Assembly: GCA_902800305.1 (NCBI GenBank)
Contig: CADCDP010000043.1
Location: 1-39,753 of the forward strand
Reading direction: 5' to 3'
DNA: 39,753 bases
Origin: an uncultured Bacteroidales bacterium
Lineage (GTDB): Bacteria > Bacteroidota > Bacteroidia > Bacteroidales > Bacteroidaceae
Shown here: in pieces, positions 1 through 8,824 of the stretch
Layout: each line of letters opens with the position of its first letter
Numbering within the stretch: the first letter of the stretch is position 1
Translations under genes and position numbers: made by a program
Notes under the pieces: model-generated
Told to the model about the DNA's origin: nothing
Database searches by the model: none
What the model saw: the letters and a program-made list of their open reading frames with translations, nothing else

Positions 1-175
1 CTAAAGGAATGACTTCAGCTTCTTACTTTCGCCCCTCAACCCCGCAGGGGAGGGGCGGATGCTGTGTCTCTGTTGCTTGTTCGCAGTCTGTCAAAGAGCT
101 TCTTCTTCACTTAAGGAAAGCGGGCACAAGACCCTCTCCGGAGCGGCAGCCCCGGACGCTTCCCGAAAGCGAGTG
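1..175 (-). other. 5' leader of an rRNA operon (16S lies off the left edge)
   Basis: Read on the minus strand, this is the transcribed leader downstream of the promoter at 176-207. It holds a boxA-like antitermination site (GCTCTTTGACA, minus 99-89) and a strong stem-loop at 30-57 (CGCCCCT/AGGGGCG outer arms, CCCC/GGGG inner arms). No credible reading frame uses it. A boxA plus a strong promoter and no ORF is the usual layout ahead of a 16S gene, so I infer that an rRNA operon runs leftward out of the window. The 16S sequence itself is not present. Confidence 0.65.
89..99 (-). promoter_or_regulatory. boxA-like antitermination element
   Basis: The minus strand reads GCTCTTTGACA, close to the bacterial rrn boxA consensus (GCTCTTTAACA) bound by NusB/S10. 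It lies about 80 bases downstream of the predicted start, as expected in an rRNA leader. Confidence 0.6.
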
Positions 176-207
176 CAAAGGTACGACGACTTTCTGAATT
201 GACAAAA
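176..207 (-). promoter_or_regulatory. Promoter of the leftward rRNA operon
   Basis: The minus strand reads TTTTG (207-203), 19 bases, then TACCTTTG (183-176), a perfect match to the Bacteroidetes primary-sigma promoter. The DNA just upstream on the minus strand (208-260) is rich in A and T runs and could act as an UP element, which suits a very strong promoter. Confidence 0.75.
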
Positions 208-271
208 CTTTTAAGCAACTTTTTTGGAAAAAAGACGAAAAAAGCACATTTTTCCTCTTCCTAAGAGCCAC

Positions 272-2491
272 TTATCGGCTTTTTAGCATATTTTTATCCA
301 GGAACTCTTCCATTCGTGTCATCAAGTGATAACGTGTGTTGCCACCAAAGATACTATGATTTCGGTTCGTATAAACCTGCATATCGAACTGGTAACCCTT
401 TTGGACAAGAACTTCGGACAACTCGGTCGTATTTTGAAAATGAACATTATCATCGGCCGTCCCATGAATCAAGAGAAGCTTTCCCTGCATTCCCTGATAG
501 CGGTGGAGCGGTGAACAATCGTAGCCAGAAGGGTTCTCCTGTGGGGTGCGCATAAAGCGTTCCGTATAAACCGTGTCGTAGAATCGCCAATCAGTGACAG
601 GTGCAACAGCTATGCCACAACAAAAAACACCCCGACCCTCACACATAGACATCAACGTGTTAAATCCACCAAAACTCCATCCCCAAATAGCAATACGTTC
701 TTTATCCACGTATGGTTGAGCACCAAGCCAAACGGCAACCTCCACTTGGTCATGCGATTCCAATTCGCCCAATTTCAGATAAGTGCATCGTTTGAACTCG
801 GAACCACGTCCCCCAGTTCCTCTTCCATCCACACAAACCACAATATATCCTTTTTCTGCCAAACGCTGTTCCCAAGTAAGCCCCCCCATAAAACCATTCG
901 AAAACGAATTATGCACTTGTTGGCTACCTGGCCCGCTATATTGATACAGAAGAACAGGATATTTTTTCGCCGCATCAAAATTGCGTGGCTTCACCATCCA
1001 CCCATTCAATTGAATGCCGTCAGCCGTCGTGAACGAAAAGATGTCAGTTTGTCCCAATGGCAGTGAAGCCAACCTGTTTTTAAGGTCAATATTGTCTTCC
1101 ACCACTTTTAGCATCTTACCTGAAGCACTGCAAAGAGAATACACAGGAGGTACACCAATCGAAGAATAGGTGTTCAAATAGTACAGACATCCCTTGCTGA
1201 ACACAGCTGCATTAAAACCTTTTTCGGTGGAGAGTTTCGTCTTTTTGCCCGATAGGTCCACCTTATAGATATATTGTTCTAATGGACTCCCCTCGTTGCT
1301 GGCATAGTAAAAAGTCTTCCCCGTCGCATCGGTACCATAATAACGAGTCACTTCGTAGGCACCCGATGTCAGTTGTCGCACCAACTGACCGCCAATAGTG
1401 TAAAGATACATGTGTTGGTAGCCATCACGTTCGCTGAGAAGGATGAATTGATCACGTGAAAAGTCAATGTGGGCATAGGCAGACTCATCCACGTAACATT
1501 TATTCTCTTCACGCATGATGAGCTGGGCCGTCGTGCTACGTGCGTTGACCGCATAGAAATCAAGACGGTTTTGGTGACGGTTCAGCGTCAGCACCATCAG
1601 TTTGTCCTTTTCTCCTGTAAATTGAATGCGTGGGATGTAGCCATCTGCATCAAGCGGCACCTGCATGGTGCGAGTAACACGGCTCTTAATATCGTAAGAC
1701 AGTACTGAGACCTTCGCATTTTCCTCGCCCGCTTTCGGGTACTTGTATTCATATTCACCTGGGTAAAGCGCATAATCATCCATTGAGGGATTGGAGCCAC
1801 GATACCACGGGAAAGAGAATGTCTTTACTTTTGACTCGTCAAAGCGAATCCACGCCAACATCTCGCTATCGGCAGAGAAATCGAAGGCACAGTTAAACGA
1901 GAATTCCTCCTCGTACACCCAATCGGGCTTACCGTTGATGACCTTGTTCTTCTCACCGTCTTTCGTGATTTGGCTTTCGGCATTGTTGTAGAGTAGTTTC
2001 ACCAAGAAAATATTATTATCGCGAACGAAGGCAATCAGGTTACCGTCAGGCGAGAACTTGGGACACTCTTGTGGACCACCGTTGGAAAGCGGCGCAAGCG
2101 TTTTGTTCTTCACATTATATATATAATATGTGGAAGTGGCAGAATGGCGGTAGATGCTCTGACGGTTCGTCTCAATCAGAATATTTTTTTCGTCGGGCGA
2201 CACGATATAACCCTCCACATATCGAACGACTGCCCCACGTGCCGTCGAAGCATCGAATAGAGTTTCTATCAGTTCTCCCGTTTTGAACGAGCAACGTTCG
2301 ATACGTTGTCCATCATCCGTCACGCACGAATAGCTCTCGCCATCCGCCAAAGGAACAACATCCTTCATTTGTTTGGGGTAGTACCGATAATTGGTGATAT
2401 CATCCAATGTAATCTGCTGCGCATCAGCCACGGCAGCAGCCCCAACAAGTACCGCCACCATCATGATATTCCTAAGTAAAGAACACTTCAT
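272..2491 (-). CDS. Dipeptidyl peptidase IV, S9 family prolyl peptidase
   Basis: Serine exopeptidase that removes X-Pro (and X-Ala) dipeptides from peptide N-termini, probably in the periplasm or at the cell surface. I take the ATG at 2491 (739 residues); a TTG three codons upstream is the only longer choice. An N-terminal signal peptide ends near VADAQQ. The middle is the eight-bladed DPPIV propeller and the C-terminal 250 residues are the alpha/beta hydrolase. The catalytic Ser is in GWSFGG (about residue 606), the Asp in GTADDNVH (about 680) and the His in NRNHS (about 712). The DWVYEEE stretch is the Glu motif that holds the substrate amino terminus. It has its own promoter at 2519-2550. 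In oral Bacteroidales such enzymes feed on protein-derived dipeptides. Confidence 0.95.
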   Translation of the reverse strand: MKCSLLRNIMMVAVLVGAAAVADAQQITLDDITNYRYYPKQMKDVVPLADGESYSCVTDDGQRIERCSFKTGELIETLFDASTARGAVVRYVEGYIVSPDEKNILIETNRQSIYRHSATSTYYIYNVKNKTLAPLSNGGPQECPKFSPDGNLIAFVRDNNIFLVKLLYNNAESQITKDGEKNKVINGKPDWVYEEEFSFNCAFDFSADSEMLAWIRFDESKVKTFSFPWYRGSNPSMDDYALYPGEYEYKYPKAGEENAKVSVLSYDIKSRVTRTMQVPLDADGYIPRIQFTGEKDKLMVLTLNRHQNRLDFYAVNARSTTAQLIMREENKCYVDESAYAHIDFSRDQFILLSERDGYQHMYLYTIGGQLVRQLTSGAYEVTRYYGTDATGKTFYYASNEGSPLEQYIYKVDLSGKKTKLSTEKGFNAAVFSKGCLYYLNTYSSIGVPPVYSLCSASGKMLKVVEDNIDLKNRLASLPLGQTDIFSFTTADGIQLNGWMVKPRNFDAAKKYPVLLYQYSGPGSQQVHNSFSNGFMGGLTWEQRLAEKGYIVVCVDGRGTGGRGSEFKRCTYLKLGELESHDQVEVAVWLGAQPYVDKERIAIWGWSFGGFNTLMSMCEGRGVFCCGIAVAPVTDWRFYDTVYTERFMRTPQENPSGYDCSPLHRYQGMQGKLLLIHGTADDNVHFQNTTELSEVLVQKGYQFDMQVYTNRNHSIFGGNTRYHLMTRMEEFLDKNMLKSR

Positions 2492-2518
2492 CTTGGTCAA
2501 GGTTTTTGAATTTGGTTA

Positions 2519-2550
2519 CAAATTTAGGCTTTCTTTTCCAAACCACCAAA
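2519..2550 (-). promoter_or_regulatory. Promoter of the DPP IV gene
   Basis: Minus strand TTTG (2550-2547), 20 bases, TAAATTTG (2526-2519), a full Bacteroidetes consensus. The predicted start near 2512 leaves a leader of about 20 bases before the ATG at 2491. Confidence 0.7.
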
Positions 2551-2565
2551 TTTTTTAGGTAAGAC

Positions 2566-3969
2566 TTATTTCCGTTTGACCGTCAAGCCTTCGCTGTAAA
2601 ACAACGGATTCCCGTCATCGACTGTGAGACGTTTCAATCGGGGGCAATCATTCAGGAAACCGTTTCCAACCGAACGCAGGCTCTTCGGCAAGGCAAGAGA
2701 GTTCAGATGGTGACAATGACTAAAAGCCCAACTTCCGACACTCTCCACACCTTCTGGTATTGTCACATTGAGCAGCACTTCACACGAATTAAAAGCATTG
2801 CTCATTATGTGTTTCACCGACGGAGGCAAGTGTAATGCCAGCAAGTTGTTGCATCCACAAAAGGCTCCGTTCCCTATAGATTCAAGGCTGTCGGGAAACA
2901 CTACACGATTGAGATTGCGACAACTATAGAACGTTCCATTCCCAATGCGACGTACTGTACGAGGCATCACGAAGTAGGAGAAAAATGTACACCCACAGAA
3001 AGCCGAGTCGGGCAAATACTCAATGTTTGTATCTCCCATGTCGATTGTACGGAGAATCCCACGACGAAGCATCTGACGCAACACCCCAAAATCCTGTTCG
3101 TCCACCAAGCCACTCACTTTCAAATGCCGAGTCAACCGCTGTTCTTCCTCGCTCAAACATTGTCCGAGCGTTCCTGCCTTTGCAAGGTTTACCTCCTTCA
3201 CTACTGGATGATAATTGGTATCTGCTACTTCTGTCAACATCCATTGTTCTTTCCCATAACCATGCAAATCATCCAAATCGTAATAACCATCTCCGTCGCT
3301 TGCCCATCCCATGTTCACGTGCACTTTTCCACCTTTACACCCATCAATGATAAACAAATGACCGCCCTTTGTGGGGTTGCTGCCTCGATAAAGCACGGGG
3401 CGTCCCGCTTTTAGTTCCTCATAAAGCAACTGACGGAAAAGGCTATCCTGCCCCAACACCATCATGCTGTCACGAGCATAGATTCCAATCTGGTCACCAT
3501 AAAAAAACAACCGTTTTAAGGCACCCATTACCGCCGAAAGCGAAGTGCCGCTGGCTTTCTCAGAATACTCAGTAAACGACGAAACGCCACAATCACTAAT
3601 CAGTTTGGCAACAGAAATCAGTTCTTCTTGTGTCTGTCGCTGGTCAAACATTCGATACATTTTCCACCAATCATACCAATATTCCCCATCGGGACTTCTG
3701 CTTGGATACTGATGATAATTAACGATCTGAGCCATCGCAACAGAACCACACCCTGCCAGATTGTATGACAACACTCCACCATCATCATTCTTGGGGCATA
3801 ATAGATTGAACGGAACCCCCTGTCCCCAATGTGTACGAACAAGCGGGTTCACTTTCCCATAAAACACCTCTTTGTCTTGGCCATATACCTCCACTACCCA
3901 AAAACAACATACAACATAAAAAGCAATTCGACACATTGCCTTCTCCAATCGTCTCATCCTTTTATCCAT
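2566..3969 (-). CDS. Secreted C10 (streptopain-like) cysteine protease with C-terminal leucine-rich repeats
   Basis: With the ATG at 3969 the product is 467 residues. Two in-frame ATGs farther upstream (4059, 4050) would precede the predicted transcription start, so they are unlikely. A hydrophobic signal segment ends near EVYGQ (residue 31). The C10 catalytic Cys is in LAGCGSVAMAQ (about 74) and the His in GGHLFIIDG (about 194). From about residue 300 there are at least five BspA-like LRR_5 repeats of about 23 residues (pattern IGNGTFYSCRNLNRVVFPDS). Family members such as streptopain and interpain carry a prodomain of over 100 residues before the Cys; here fewer than 45 residues separate the signal peptide from it, so the usual prodomain is absent. 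Self-activation and adhesion through the repeats are inferences. Confidence 0.88.
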   Translation of the reverse strand: MDKRMRRLEKAMCRIAFYVVCCFWVVEVYGQDKEVFYGKVNPLVRTHWGQGVPFNLLCPKNDDGGVLSYNLAGCGSVAMAQIVNYHQYPSRSPDGEYWYDWWKMYRMFDQRQTQEELISVAKLISDCGVSSFTEYSEKASGTSLSAVMGALKRLFFYGDQIGIYARDSMMVLGQDSLFRQLLYEELKAGRPVLYRGSNPTKGGHLFIIDGCKGGKVHVNMGWASDGDGYYDLDDLHGYGKEQWMLTEVADTNYHPVVKEVNLAKAGTLGQCLSEEEQRLTRHLKVSGLVDEQDFGVLRQMLRRGILRTIDMGDTNIEYLPDSAFCGCTFFSYFVMPRTVRRIGNGTFYSCRNLNRVVFPDSLESIGNGAFCGCNNLLALHLPPSVKHIMSNAFNSCEVLLNVTIPEGVESVGSWAFSHCHHLNSLALPKSLRSVGNGFLNDCPRLKRLTVDDGNPLFYSEGLTVKRK

Positions 3970-4025
3970 TTTACAACTTTCTTCCAATAGTTTTGTGCTA
4001 TCCTTCAGCGTTTTTGTTTCCGCCA

Positions 4026-4055
4026 CAAATTTAAGAAAAAGATATCTCATGTCAA
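4026..4055 (-). promoter_or_regulatory. Promoter of the C10 protease gene
   Basis: Minus strand TTG (4055-4053), 19 bases, TAAATTTG (4033-4026). The predicted start near 4020 lies downstream of the two distal ATGs, which decides for the ATG at 3969. Confidence 0.6.
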
Positions 4056-4059
4056 TCAT

Positions 4060-4340
4060 CCCAAAACCACAAAAAAGCAGTTCTGTTCTATTTTTAACGA
4101 ATCACCCCTCAAAGCGACTACAACAAAGGTCGAAAAGACGCATCCCGTCAACGTACTTGTCGTTTGCCGCTTACCGTATTTATCCTAAACCGCATAACCA
4201 TTATACACCAATGCCACATATTACTTCATTCTGTTGCTGCATATGACATTCAGACAATGTTCCATAAGAAGTTGTGCCTTCCTGATTGAAAAATCGAAGC
4301 GCTAACATCGATTTTGTACGGAATCTTCGCTTGATAACGA
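4060..4340. other. Intergenic gap without a recognisable gene
   Basis: About 280 bases between the two divergent units. The only clear structure is a short hairpin at 4290-4315 (AAAATCGA/TCGATTTT). I see no conserved reading frame, tRNA or mobile-element remnant. Confidence 0.6.
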
Positions 4341-4357
4341 AAAAAGGTGTATCTTTG
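4331..4357 (+). promoter_or_regulatory. Possible promoter of the DUF4230 pair
   Basis: TATCTTTG at 4350-4357 matches the Bacteroidetes -7 element and lies 45 bases before the ATG at 4402. The only upstream TTG (4331-4333) is 16 bases away, shorter than the usual spacing, so the -33 assignment is weak. Confidence 0.45.
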
Positions 4358-4401
4358 CCGCCACAAAACCCCAATTTTATTACTCCCAAGGTTGTAACAA
4401 G

Positions 4402-5037
4402 ATGAAGCATTTACACATTATTATATATATAGGAGCACTGATGACGGCATTTTCGTTGGCCTCATGCGGCGGATGTAGCAAGAGCGAAGAGGAGAAGAAG
4501 CTCCGAATGGAGTCGGTGATTCTGTCGGGCATCAAGCAGAAGGCGGACTTGGTGACAACGGAGGTGAGGGTTCGGAAACTTGCCATCTACGACTCCAGTA
4601 AACATGAGAAATTTGTACTGGGGGACCCGAGGACATGGAAGTATGGGGAGAGGAAGTGCATCGTGCCGGTAGATGTAACCATCAAATATGGCTACGACCT
4701 GCGCGACTTGACGATTGATGACGTGAAGTTGACCGATGACAGCACGGCGGTGGTGATTCTGTTGCCCCGTCCGAAGATTGTGGATTCGGGATATGAAGCT
4801 AAAGTGGAAGAAGGGTCTGTGGTGAGGATGTCGTCGGGTTTGCGCGACCGCATCAGCCATGAAGAGGTGGACCAGCTGATGGAACAAGCGTATCGAGCAG
4901 TAATGGCAGAGGATTATACGGAGTTGATAGACAACGACATCGAGAACAATGCCAAAGTGGTATTCGCTTCTATTGTGAAGGGACTTGGCATGAAAAATAT
5001 GGACGTGATTGTACACAGAAAGGAGGAATGGAAATGA
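4402..5037 (+). CDS. DUF4230-family lipoprotein
   Basis: 211 residues. The N-terminus is a lipoprotein signal with lipobox LASC (Cys22), so the mature protein should be anchored to a membrane facing the periplasm. The rest resembles the DUF4230 family, whose function is unknown; the recognisable parts are the VTTEVRVRKLAIYD stretch after the signal and the later TIKYGYDL strand. The stop codon overlaps the start of the next gene, which encodes a second member of the same family, so the two are probably made together and may act as a pair. No catalytic motif is visible. Confidence 0.75.
   Translation: MKHLHIIIYIGALMTAFSLASCGGCSKSEEEKKLRMESVILSGIKQKADLVTTEVRVRKLAIYDSSKHEKFVLGDPRTWKYGERKCIVPVDVTIKYGYDLRDLTIDDVKLTDDSTAVVILLPRPKIVDSGYEAKVEEGSVVRMSSGLRDRISHEEVDQLMEQAYRAVMAEDYTELIDNDIENNAKVVFASIVKGLGMKNMDVIVHRKEEWK
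5021..5036 (+). promoter_or_regulatory. Unusual Shine-Dalgarno site that decides the start of the second DUF4230 gene
   Basis: AGGAGG at 5021-5026 lies seven bases before the ATG at 5034 but only one base before the in-frame ATG at 5028. The spacing selects 5034, which also forms an ATGA overlap with the preceding stop. Strong Shine-Dalgarno sites are rare in Bacteroidetes, so this suggests coupled translation. Confidence 0.6.
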
Positions 5038-5684
5038 AGGAACGATTGTGGAACGGATTTCTGTATGTAGTTGCAGCCATTTATGTGTGGCGCGATGCTA
5101 TCAAAAAAACACTCGTTGCACTGGTGATGGTTGCGGTAGTGGCGATTGCGGTCATATTGCTGATAGATTTTTTCAAGAAAGACGCTACCGACATGCCGAT
5201 GGAGGACACGTTGGCAAGCATTGAAGCGGTGCGTCCGAAAGGCGAGATATACGTATGCAGTTCGGTGATAGAGGACTATGCGCTGGAACGAGCCACAGAA
5301 CACAACATTTTTTGGAGCGATGTGGAGCATTCGTGTGTACAAACTATGACACAGAAGTGCAGCTATGTGATAGACTTGGACAAAGTGGAGTATGCGGTAG
5401 TAGATTCAGCAAAGGTGGTGCGTGTGACACTACCCCCTTTGACGTATGTGGCCTCCACGCAAAGCACTTCATTCTTTTCAGACGATGGAAACTACTGGGC
5501 AAACCGTCTATCGAGCACCAATGCGCTGAAAAAGAAAGTGGAAGCACAAATCAAACGACGCTTCGACACACAGCAAAACAGGAGAAAGGCAGAACGTTTT
5601 GCGGAAGAGGCCATTAGCGAAGTGCTGGGAAAACTGGGGTACGAGACGGAGTTTGTGAGGAAACTGGAAAAGCCTATGGAATGA
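5034..5684 (+). CDS. DUF4230-family membrane-anchored protein
   Basis: 216 residues from the ATG at 5034, chosen for Shine-Dalgarno spacing. One hydrophobic segment at about residues 24-44 (TLVALVMVAVVAIAVILLI) anchors it with the long C-terminal part outside the cytoplasm. The soluble part has the DUF4230 layout seen in the upstream lipoprotein: repeated beta-strands with TQKCSYVIDLDKVEY and later KVVRVTLPPL, then a basic helical tail. Function is unknown. Its 3' end overlaps the end of the convergent radical SAM gene by 11 bases (5674-5684). Confidence 0.75.
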   Translation: MKERLWNGFLYVVAAIYVWRDAIKKTLVALVMVAVVAIAVILLIDFFKKDATDMPMEDTLASIEAVRPKGEIYVCSSVIEDYALERATEHNIFWSDVEHSCVQTMTQKCSYVIDLDKVEYAVVDSAKVVRVTLPPLTYVASTQSTSFFSDDGNYWANRLSSTNALKKKVEAQIKRRFDTQQNRRKAERFAEEAISEVLGKLGYETEFVRKLEKPME

Positions 5685-6594
5685 AGAGGCGGCCTTGATG
5701 GGCGTTTCGTTCTATCATGCGACGCCTCAACTTGTCAACAAACTCATGATTTTTCAAGCCCCAACCAGGAACGGCAAGGAGCGACGAGGGGGATTGGGAC
5801 ACGAACCGCTCGAGCACGAGGTCGGGACGAAGACGCTCCACGATGTCGATGACAAGGTCGATGTATTCATCTGGGGTGAAGAGGTGGAAATCGGCAGGAC
5901 AAGCCCGATACTCTTCTGCCATACGTGTACCTTTGATTAGCTGTAACTGATGGAATTTGAGCATCGTAAGGGGAAGCGATGAGAGTGTCTTTGCCTCATC
6001 AAGCAAGTCGGCACGGGTCTCCCCTGGAAGTCCGAGGATGACGTGCCCACCTGTGCGGATGCCACGGGAGGCAGTACGAAGGATGGCATCGACGGTTTGA
6101 GCATGAATGTGACCACGGTTGATTCGCGACAAGGTGGCGTCATACGTTGATTCGATGCCGTATTCAAGAAGAAGAAAGGTGCGGTGATTAAGTTCGAAAA
6201 GATAATCGAGCAAATCGGGAGGCATACAGTCGGGACGTGTACCAATAACGATGCCAACAACATCGGGAACACCGAGTGCTTCTTCGTATTTGGCTTTCAG
6301 CGCATCAAGCGAGTTGTAGGTGTTCGTGTAGGCTTGAAAATAAGCCAAATACTTCATATTGGGGTATTTTCGGGCAAAGAACCGTTTGCCCTCTTCCAGC
6401 TGCTGCGTGATGGATTTTGTCGTGATACAATAATCAGGATTGAACGTCTGATTATTGCAATAGGTACACCCACCCGTGCCTACCCGTCCGTCACGATTCG
6501 GACACGTAAAGCCAGCGTTAAGAGAGATTTTCTGAGCCTTTACACCCAGTTGGGCTGTAAGCCAAGAGCCGTAATCGTTGTAGAGAAATGTCAT
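5674..6594 (-). CDS. Radical SAM protein, TIGR01212/YtqA family
   Basis: 306 residues from the ATG at 6594 (MTFLYNDYG). An in-frame non-ATG start farther up at 6657 would lie inside the palindromic array and is rejected. The cluster motif is a Cys in FTCPNRDG followed by GTGGCTYC, the spacing typical of this family and related to the Elp3 type rather than CxxxCxxC. Later motifs are IGTRPDC, the glycine-rich LLEYGIEST and GGHVILGLPGE. These proteins bind a 4Fe-4S cluster and S-adenosylmethionine; the reaction of this subfamily is not known to me. It is convergent with the DUF4230 pair. Confidence 0.88.
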   Translation of the reverse strand: MTFLYNDYGSWLTAQLGVKAQKISLNAGFTCPNRDGRVGTGGCTYCNNQTFNPDYCITTKSITQQLEEGKRFFARKYPNMKYLAYFQAYTNTYNSLDALKAKYEEALGVPDVVGIVIGTRPDCMPPDLLDYLFELNHRTFLLLEYGIESTYDATLSRINRGHIHAQTVDAILRTASRGIRTGGHVILGLPGETRADLLDEAKTLSSLPLTMLKFHQLQLIKGTRMAEEYRACPADFHLFTPDEYIDLVIDIVERLRPDLVLERFVSQSPSSLLAVPGWGLKNHEFVDKLRRRMIERNAHQGRLFIP

Positions 6595-6640
6595 AGGGAA
6601 AAGAGGGGAAATAGAAGATGGGGCAAAAGATGTTCGCTCG

Positions 6641-6725
6641 TCACCTCTAAATCGCACCCGTCGGGTTCGATGCGCCGCACCCGACGGGTACGACGTGCCG
6701 CACCCGACGGGTGCGATTTAGGGGT
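6641..6725. repeat. Palindromic tandem array A (23-base period, three units)
   Basis: Three copies of the palindromic core CACCCG(A/T)CGGGT begin at 6655, 6678 and 6701, exactly 23 bases apart. The outer ends form a long inverted repeat: TCACCTCTAAATCG at 6641-6654 mirrors CGATTTAGGGGT at 6714-6725. The array lies between the CotH-type gene (stop at 6778) and the radical SAM start. No U-run follows it on either strand, so it is not a standard terminator. Confidence 0.8.
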
Positions 6726-6777
6726 ATGCGGGAATCTATTTTGATATACCTTCATAACAGCGTTCAAACAGCAATCG

Positions 6778-8805
6778 TTATGGGATGAGGAACTTCGTGG
6801 AACGTGTCTTGCCACTCACTTTCCACTTGATGATATATATACCACTTGGAAAGTCTGCCACCGAACACCGTTCCGAAGCTCGGAATGTGCGCTGAAGTAC
6901 CCCATTATCAGCGTAAATATGAACAGAGAACGTCAGTTGCTCTGGCATTTCGGAACCGAAGTGCAACACCTTGGCCTGTGAATCATAGCCAAGCGCATAC
7001 TCATCAGGCTCCACTGAGGCGATGGCATCAGGTTCTGGTTCCGGCTCTTTCTCCAATTCATCACCAGCGGTGATGTACCACAAGCGATTCGTGCTTGAAG
7101 CGTTACGCGAATCAGTGGTGTAGCTGAGAATCATCGTTCCGTCGGAAGAACTGCCACCGTTCAGATTGGCTGTGTGTCGAGTGTATTTGTTAATGAGATT
7201 GTAGAAACCAGACGTTCCTTGTGGCTTAATGCTCCAAAGTTGACGGTCTGCCATAGGCTGTGGAACGGCTGTGTTCAGCTGTGTTCCCACGTTGGTAGTA
7301 GCCGTGGAATAGCCTTCCGTAGGGTCATTCAGTGCCATACCACTCTGACGGTTGAGCAGGATGAAATAGTCGCCAGAAGGTACAATCTTCCATTGCTGGG
7401 AAAACTGGTCTTCTGCCACAGACCATCCACACACAAGGTCACCAGCCTCTCCACTTTGGTCTTGAGTGCTGATGGCTGTGCCCGTTCTGGCATTCGTGAT
7501 GGTGTAATAATAGTCACCTGCCACAAACGGCGGTGTCGGGTCAGCTGGTTTCTTGTCCAAGAATGCGCCCTTCAAGTAAGGAATGTGAATCGCGATATAG
7601 TTCTTCAAATCGTCCACATACTGGTCGTAGGACGAGTAAAGCACCCGCTCTCGGAGCACCCTTGTGTTGATGCCCCATTTGTTGAAGTTCAAGACCTGAG
7701 AAGGGTAAATCAGTTGTACAATAGAATCTATCTGCTGATAGAGATAATCCTCCAGCCCTGCCTCCACCACCTCGGCATAGCGACGATTGACCAAACGGGC
7801 GAACCAAGGGTCTTCCCACATACGATTCACCCATTCCTTCGCCTGCCCATACCCTACATCCGTCATCAACTGAAGGCTGGTGTCTCCCTTGCGGTTATCG
7901 TTTGCGTAGGCAATGTCATAATCCCACAAAGGCCCCCAATAGAGCAAGGAATCTTGTTGGTCTTTATAAAAATAGGTGGAGTAATAGCCATCGATGTTTC
8001 CACTCACTTCGGTGGCAATGAACCAGTTGACGAGAGATGTCGAATCCACCCATCGACGATAGCCCTTATCGGGGTCGGCGAAATCGTCACTCGAAAGGAC
8101 ACTTTCGAAATCGTTAATATACTGACGAATATAGGCATTCTGTTCTACAGAAATCTCATCTTCATCGGGATAGTGAATGCGCACAGGCACTTGATAGTAG
8201 GAGGTCGTAAAATAGTTTCCATCTTTAAAGCCATCCACCTCCAGCAGATAGCCACCCGTAATGTCGCTATCGTCTTCGAGGGGATAATCTTGCTCGATGA
8301 TGTTCACACGATGGGGACGAACTTCCACTTGGTCGCTGATATGGTAGTTACCAAGGTACACATCGTTGAGGGTAACATCGACAAATTTGTGTGCAGGATT
8401 ATTCTTCAGTCCTAAAAAATCCCCCATCAAAGAAGTGATGGCATTACGTATCAACGTCTTGTCGCCAGCATTAGCCATGAGTGTCCACTTCTTCGCTTTA
8501 GCGTAGCCCTTACCCAAAAACTTCTCCTTTTGGTTGAACTTGATTTTATAAGGTTTCTTGGGAAGATTCCACGTGGAGTTGCCGCGACCACGTATCTGCA
8601 TAGAGTCGTATGTGGTCACCACATCGTTCTCATCAACATAATGCATGGTAGCATAAATATAGTAATCCTTACTATTGATGCGTTGATGGTTAAACGTCTC
8701 AATATAAATGTGAGGGAGGTTTGTCAATCGTTGGTAATTCTGGGCACTCGCCACAGCTGTCAACAGAAAGAAAATAGTCAAGAAAGTAGTAAGTTTTTGT
8801 AGCAT
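6778..8805 (-). CDS. Secreted CotH-family protein with ricin-like lectin domain and T9SS-type C-terminus
   Basis: 675 residues. A signal peptide ends at VASAQ (about 22). Residues about 60-370 match the CotH kinase-like fold: RGRGNSTW, PKKPYKIKF, KWTLMANAGDKTLIRNA, and GGYLLEVDGF with the later LWDYDIAYAN. Residues about 430-590 look like a ricin-type beta-trefoil (repeats ending QQWKIV, QLWSI, RLWYI). After an EPEPEP linker, the last 75 residues resemble a type IX sorting domain ending SGIYIIKWKVSGKTRSTKFLIP-like strands. CotH proteins can phosphorylate proteins in Bacillus spores; whether this one does is unknown. It is a plausible substrate of PorU/PorV encoded in this window, exported to the surface and binding glycans. 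Confidence 0.85.
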   Translation of the reverse strand: MLQKLTTFLTIFFLLTAVASAQNYQRLTNLPHIYIETFNHQRINSKDYYIYATMHYVDENDVVTTYDSMQIRGRGNSTWNLPKKPYKIKFNQKEKFLGKGYAKAKKWTLMANAGDKTLIRNAITSLMGDFLGLKNNPAHKFVDVTLNDVYLGNYHISDQVEVRPHRVNIIEQDYPLEDDSDITGGYLLEVDGFKDGNYFTTSYYQVPVRIHYPDEDEISVEQNAYIRQYINDFESVLSSDDFADPDKGYRRWVDSTSLVNWFIATEVSGNIDGYYSTYFYKDQQDSLLYWGPLWDYDIAYANDNRKGDTSLQLMTDVGYGQAKEWVNRMWEDPWFARLVNRRYAEVVEAGLEDYLYQQIDSIVQLIYPSQVLNFNKWGINTRVLRERVLYSSYDQYVDDLKNYIAIHIPYLKGAFLDKKPADPTPPFVAGDYYYTITNARTGTAISTQDQSGEAGDLVCGWSVAEDQFSQQWKIVPSGDYFILLNRQSGMALNDPTEGYSTATTNVGTQLNTAVPQPMADRQLWSIKPQGTSGFYNLINKYTRHTANLNGGSSSDGTMILSYTTDSRNASSTNRLWYITAGDELEKEPEPEPDAIASVEPDEYALGYDSQAKVLHFGSEMPEQLTFSVHIYADNGVLQRTFRASERCSVADFPSGIYIIKWKVSGKTRSTKFLIP

Positions 8806-8824
8806 AGATAGTTTAATTTTGCGA

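Noticed and set aside
9..197. 62-codon ORF at the left edge
   Set aside because: It lies in the leader of the leftward rRNA operon and includes the boxA and promoter.
7174..8415. 413-codon ORF on the plus strand
   Set aside because: It is antisense to the well-supported CotH-type gene and shows no recognisable domain.
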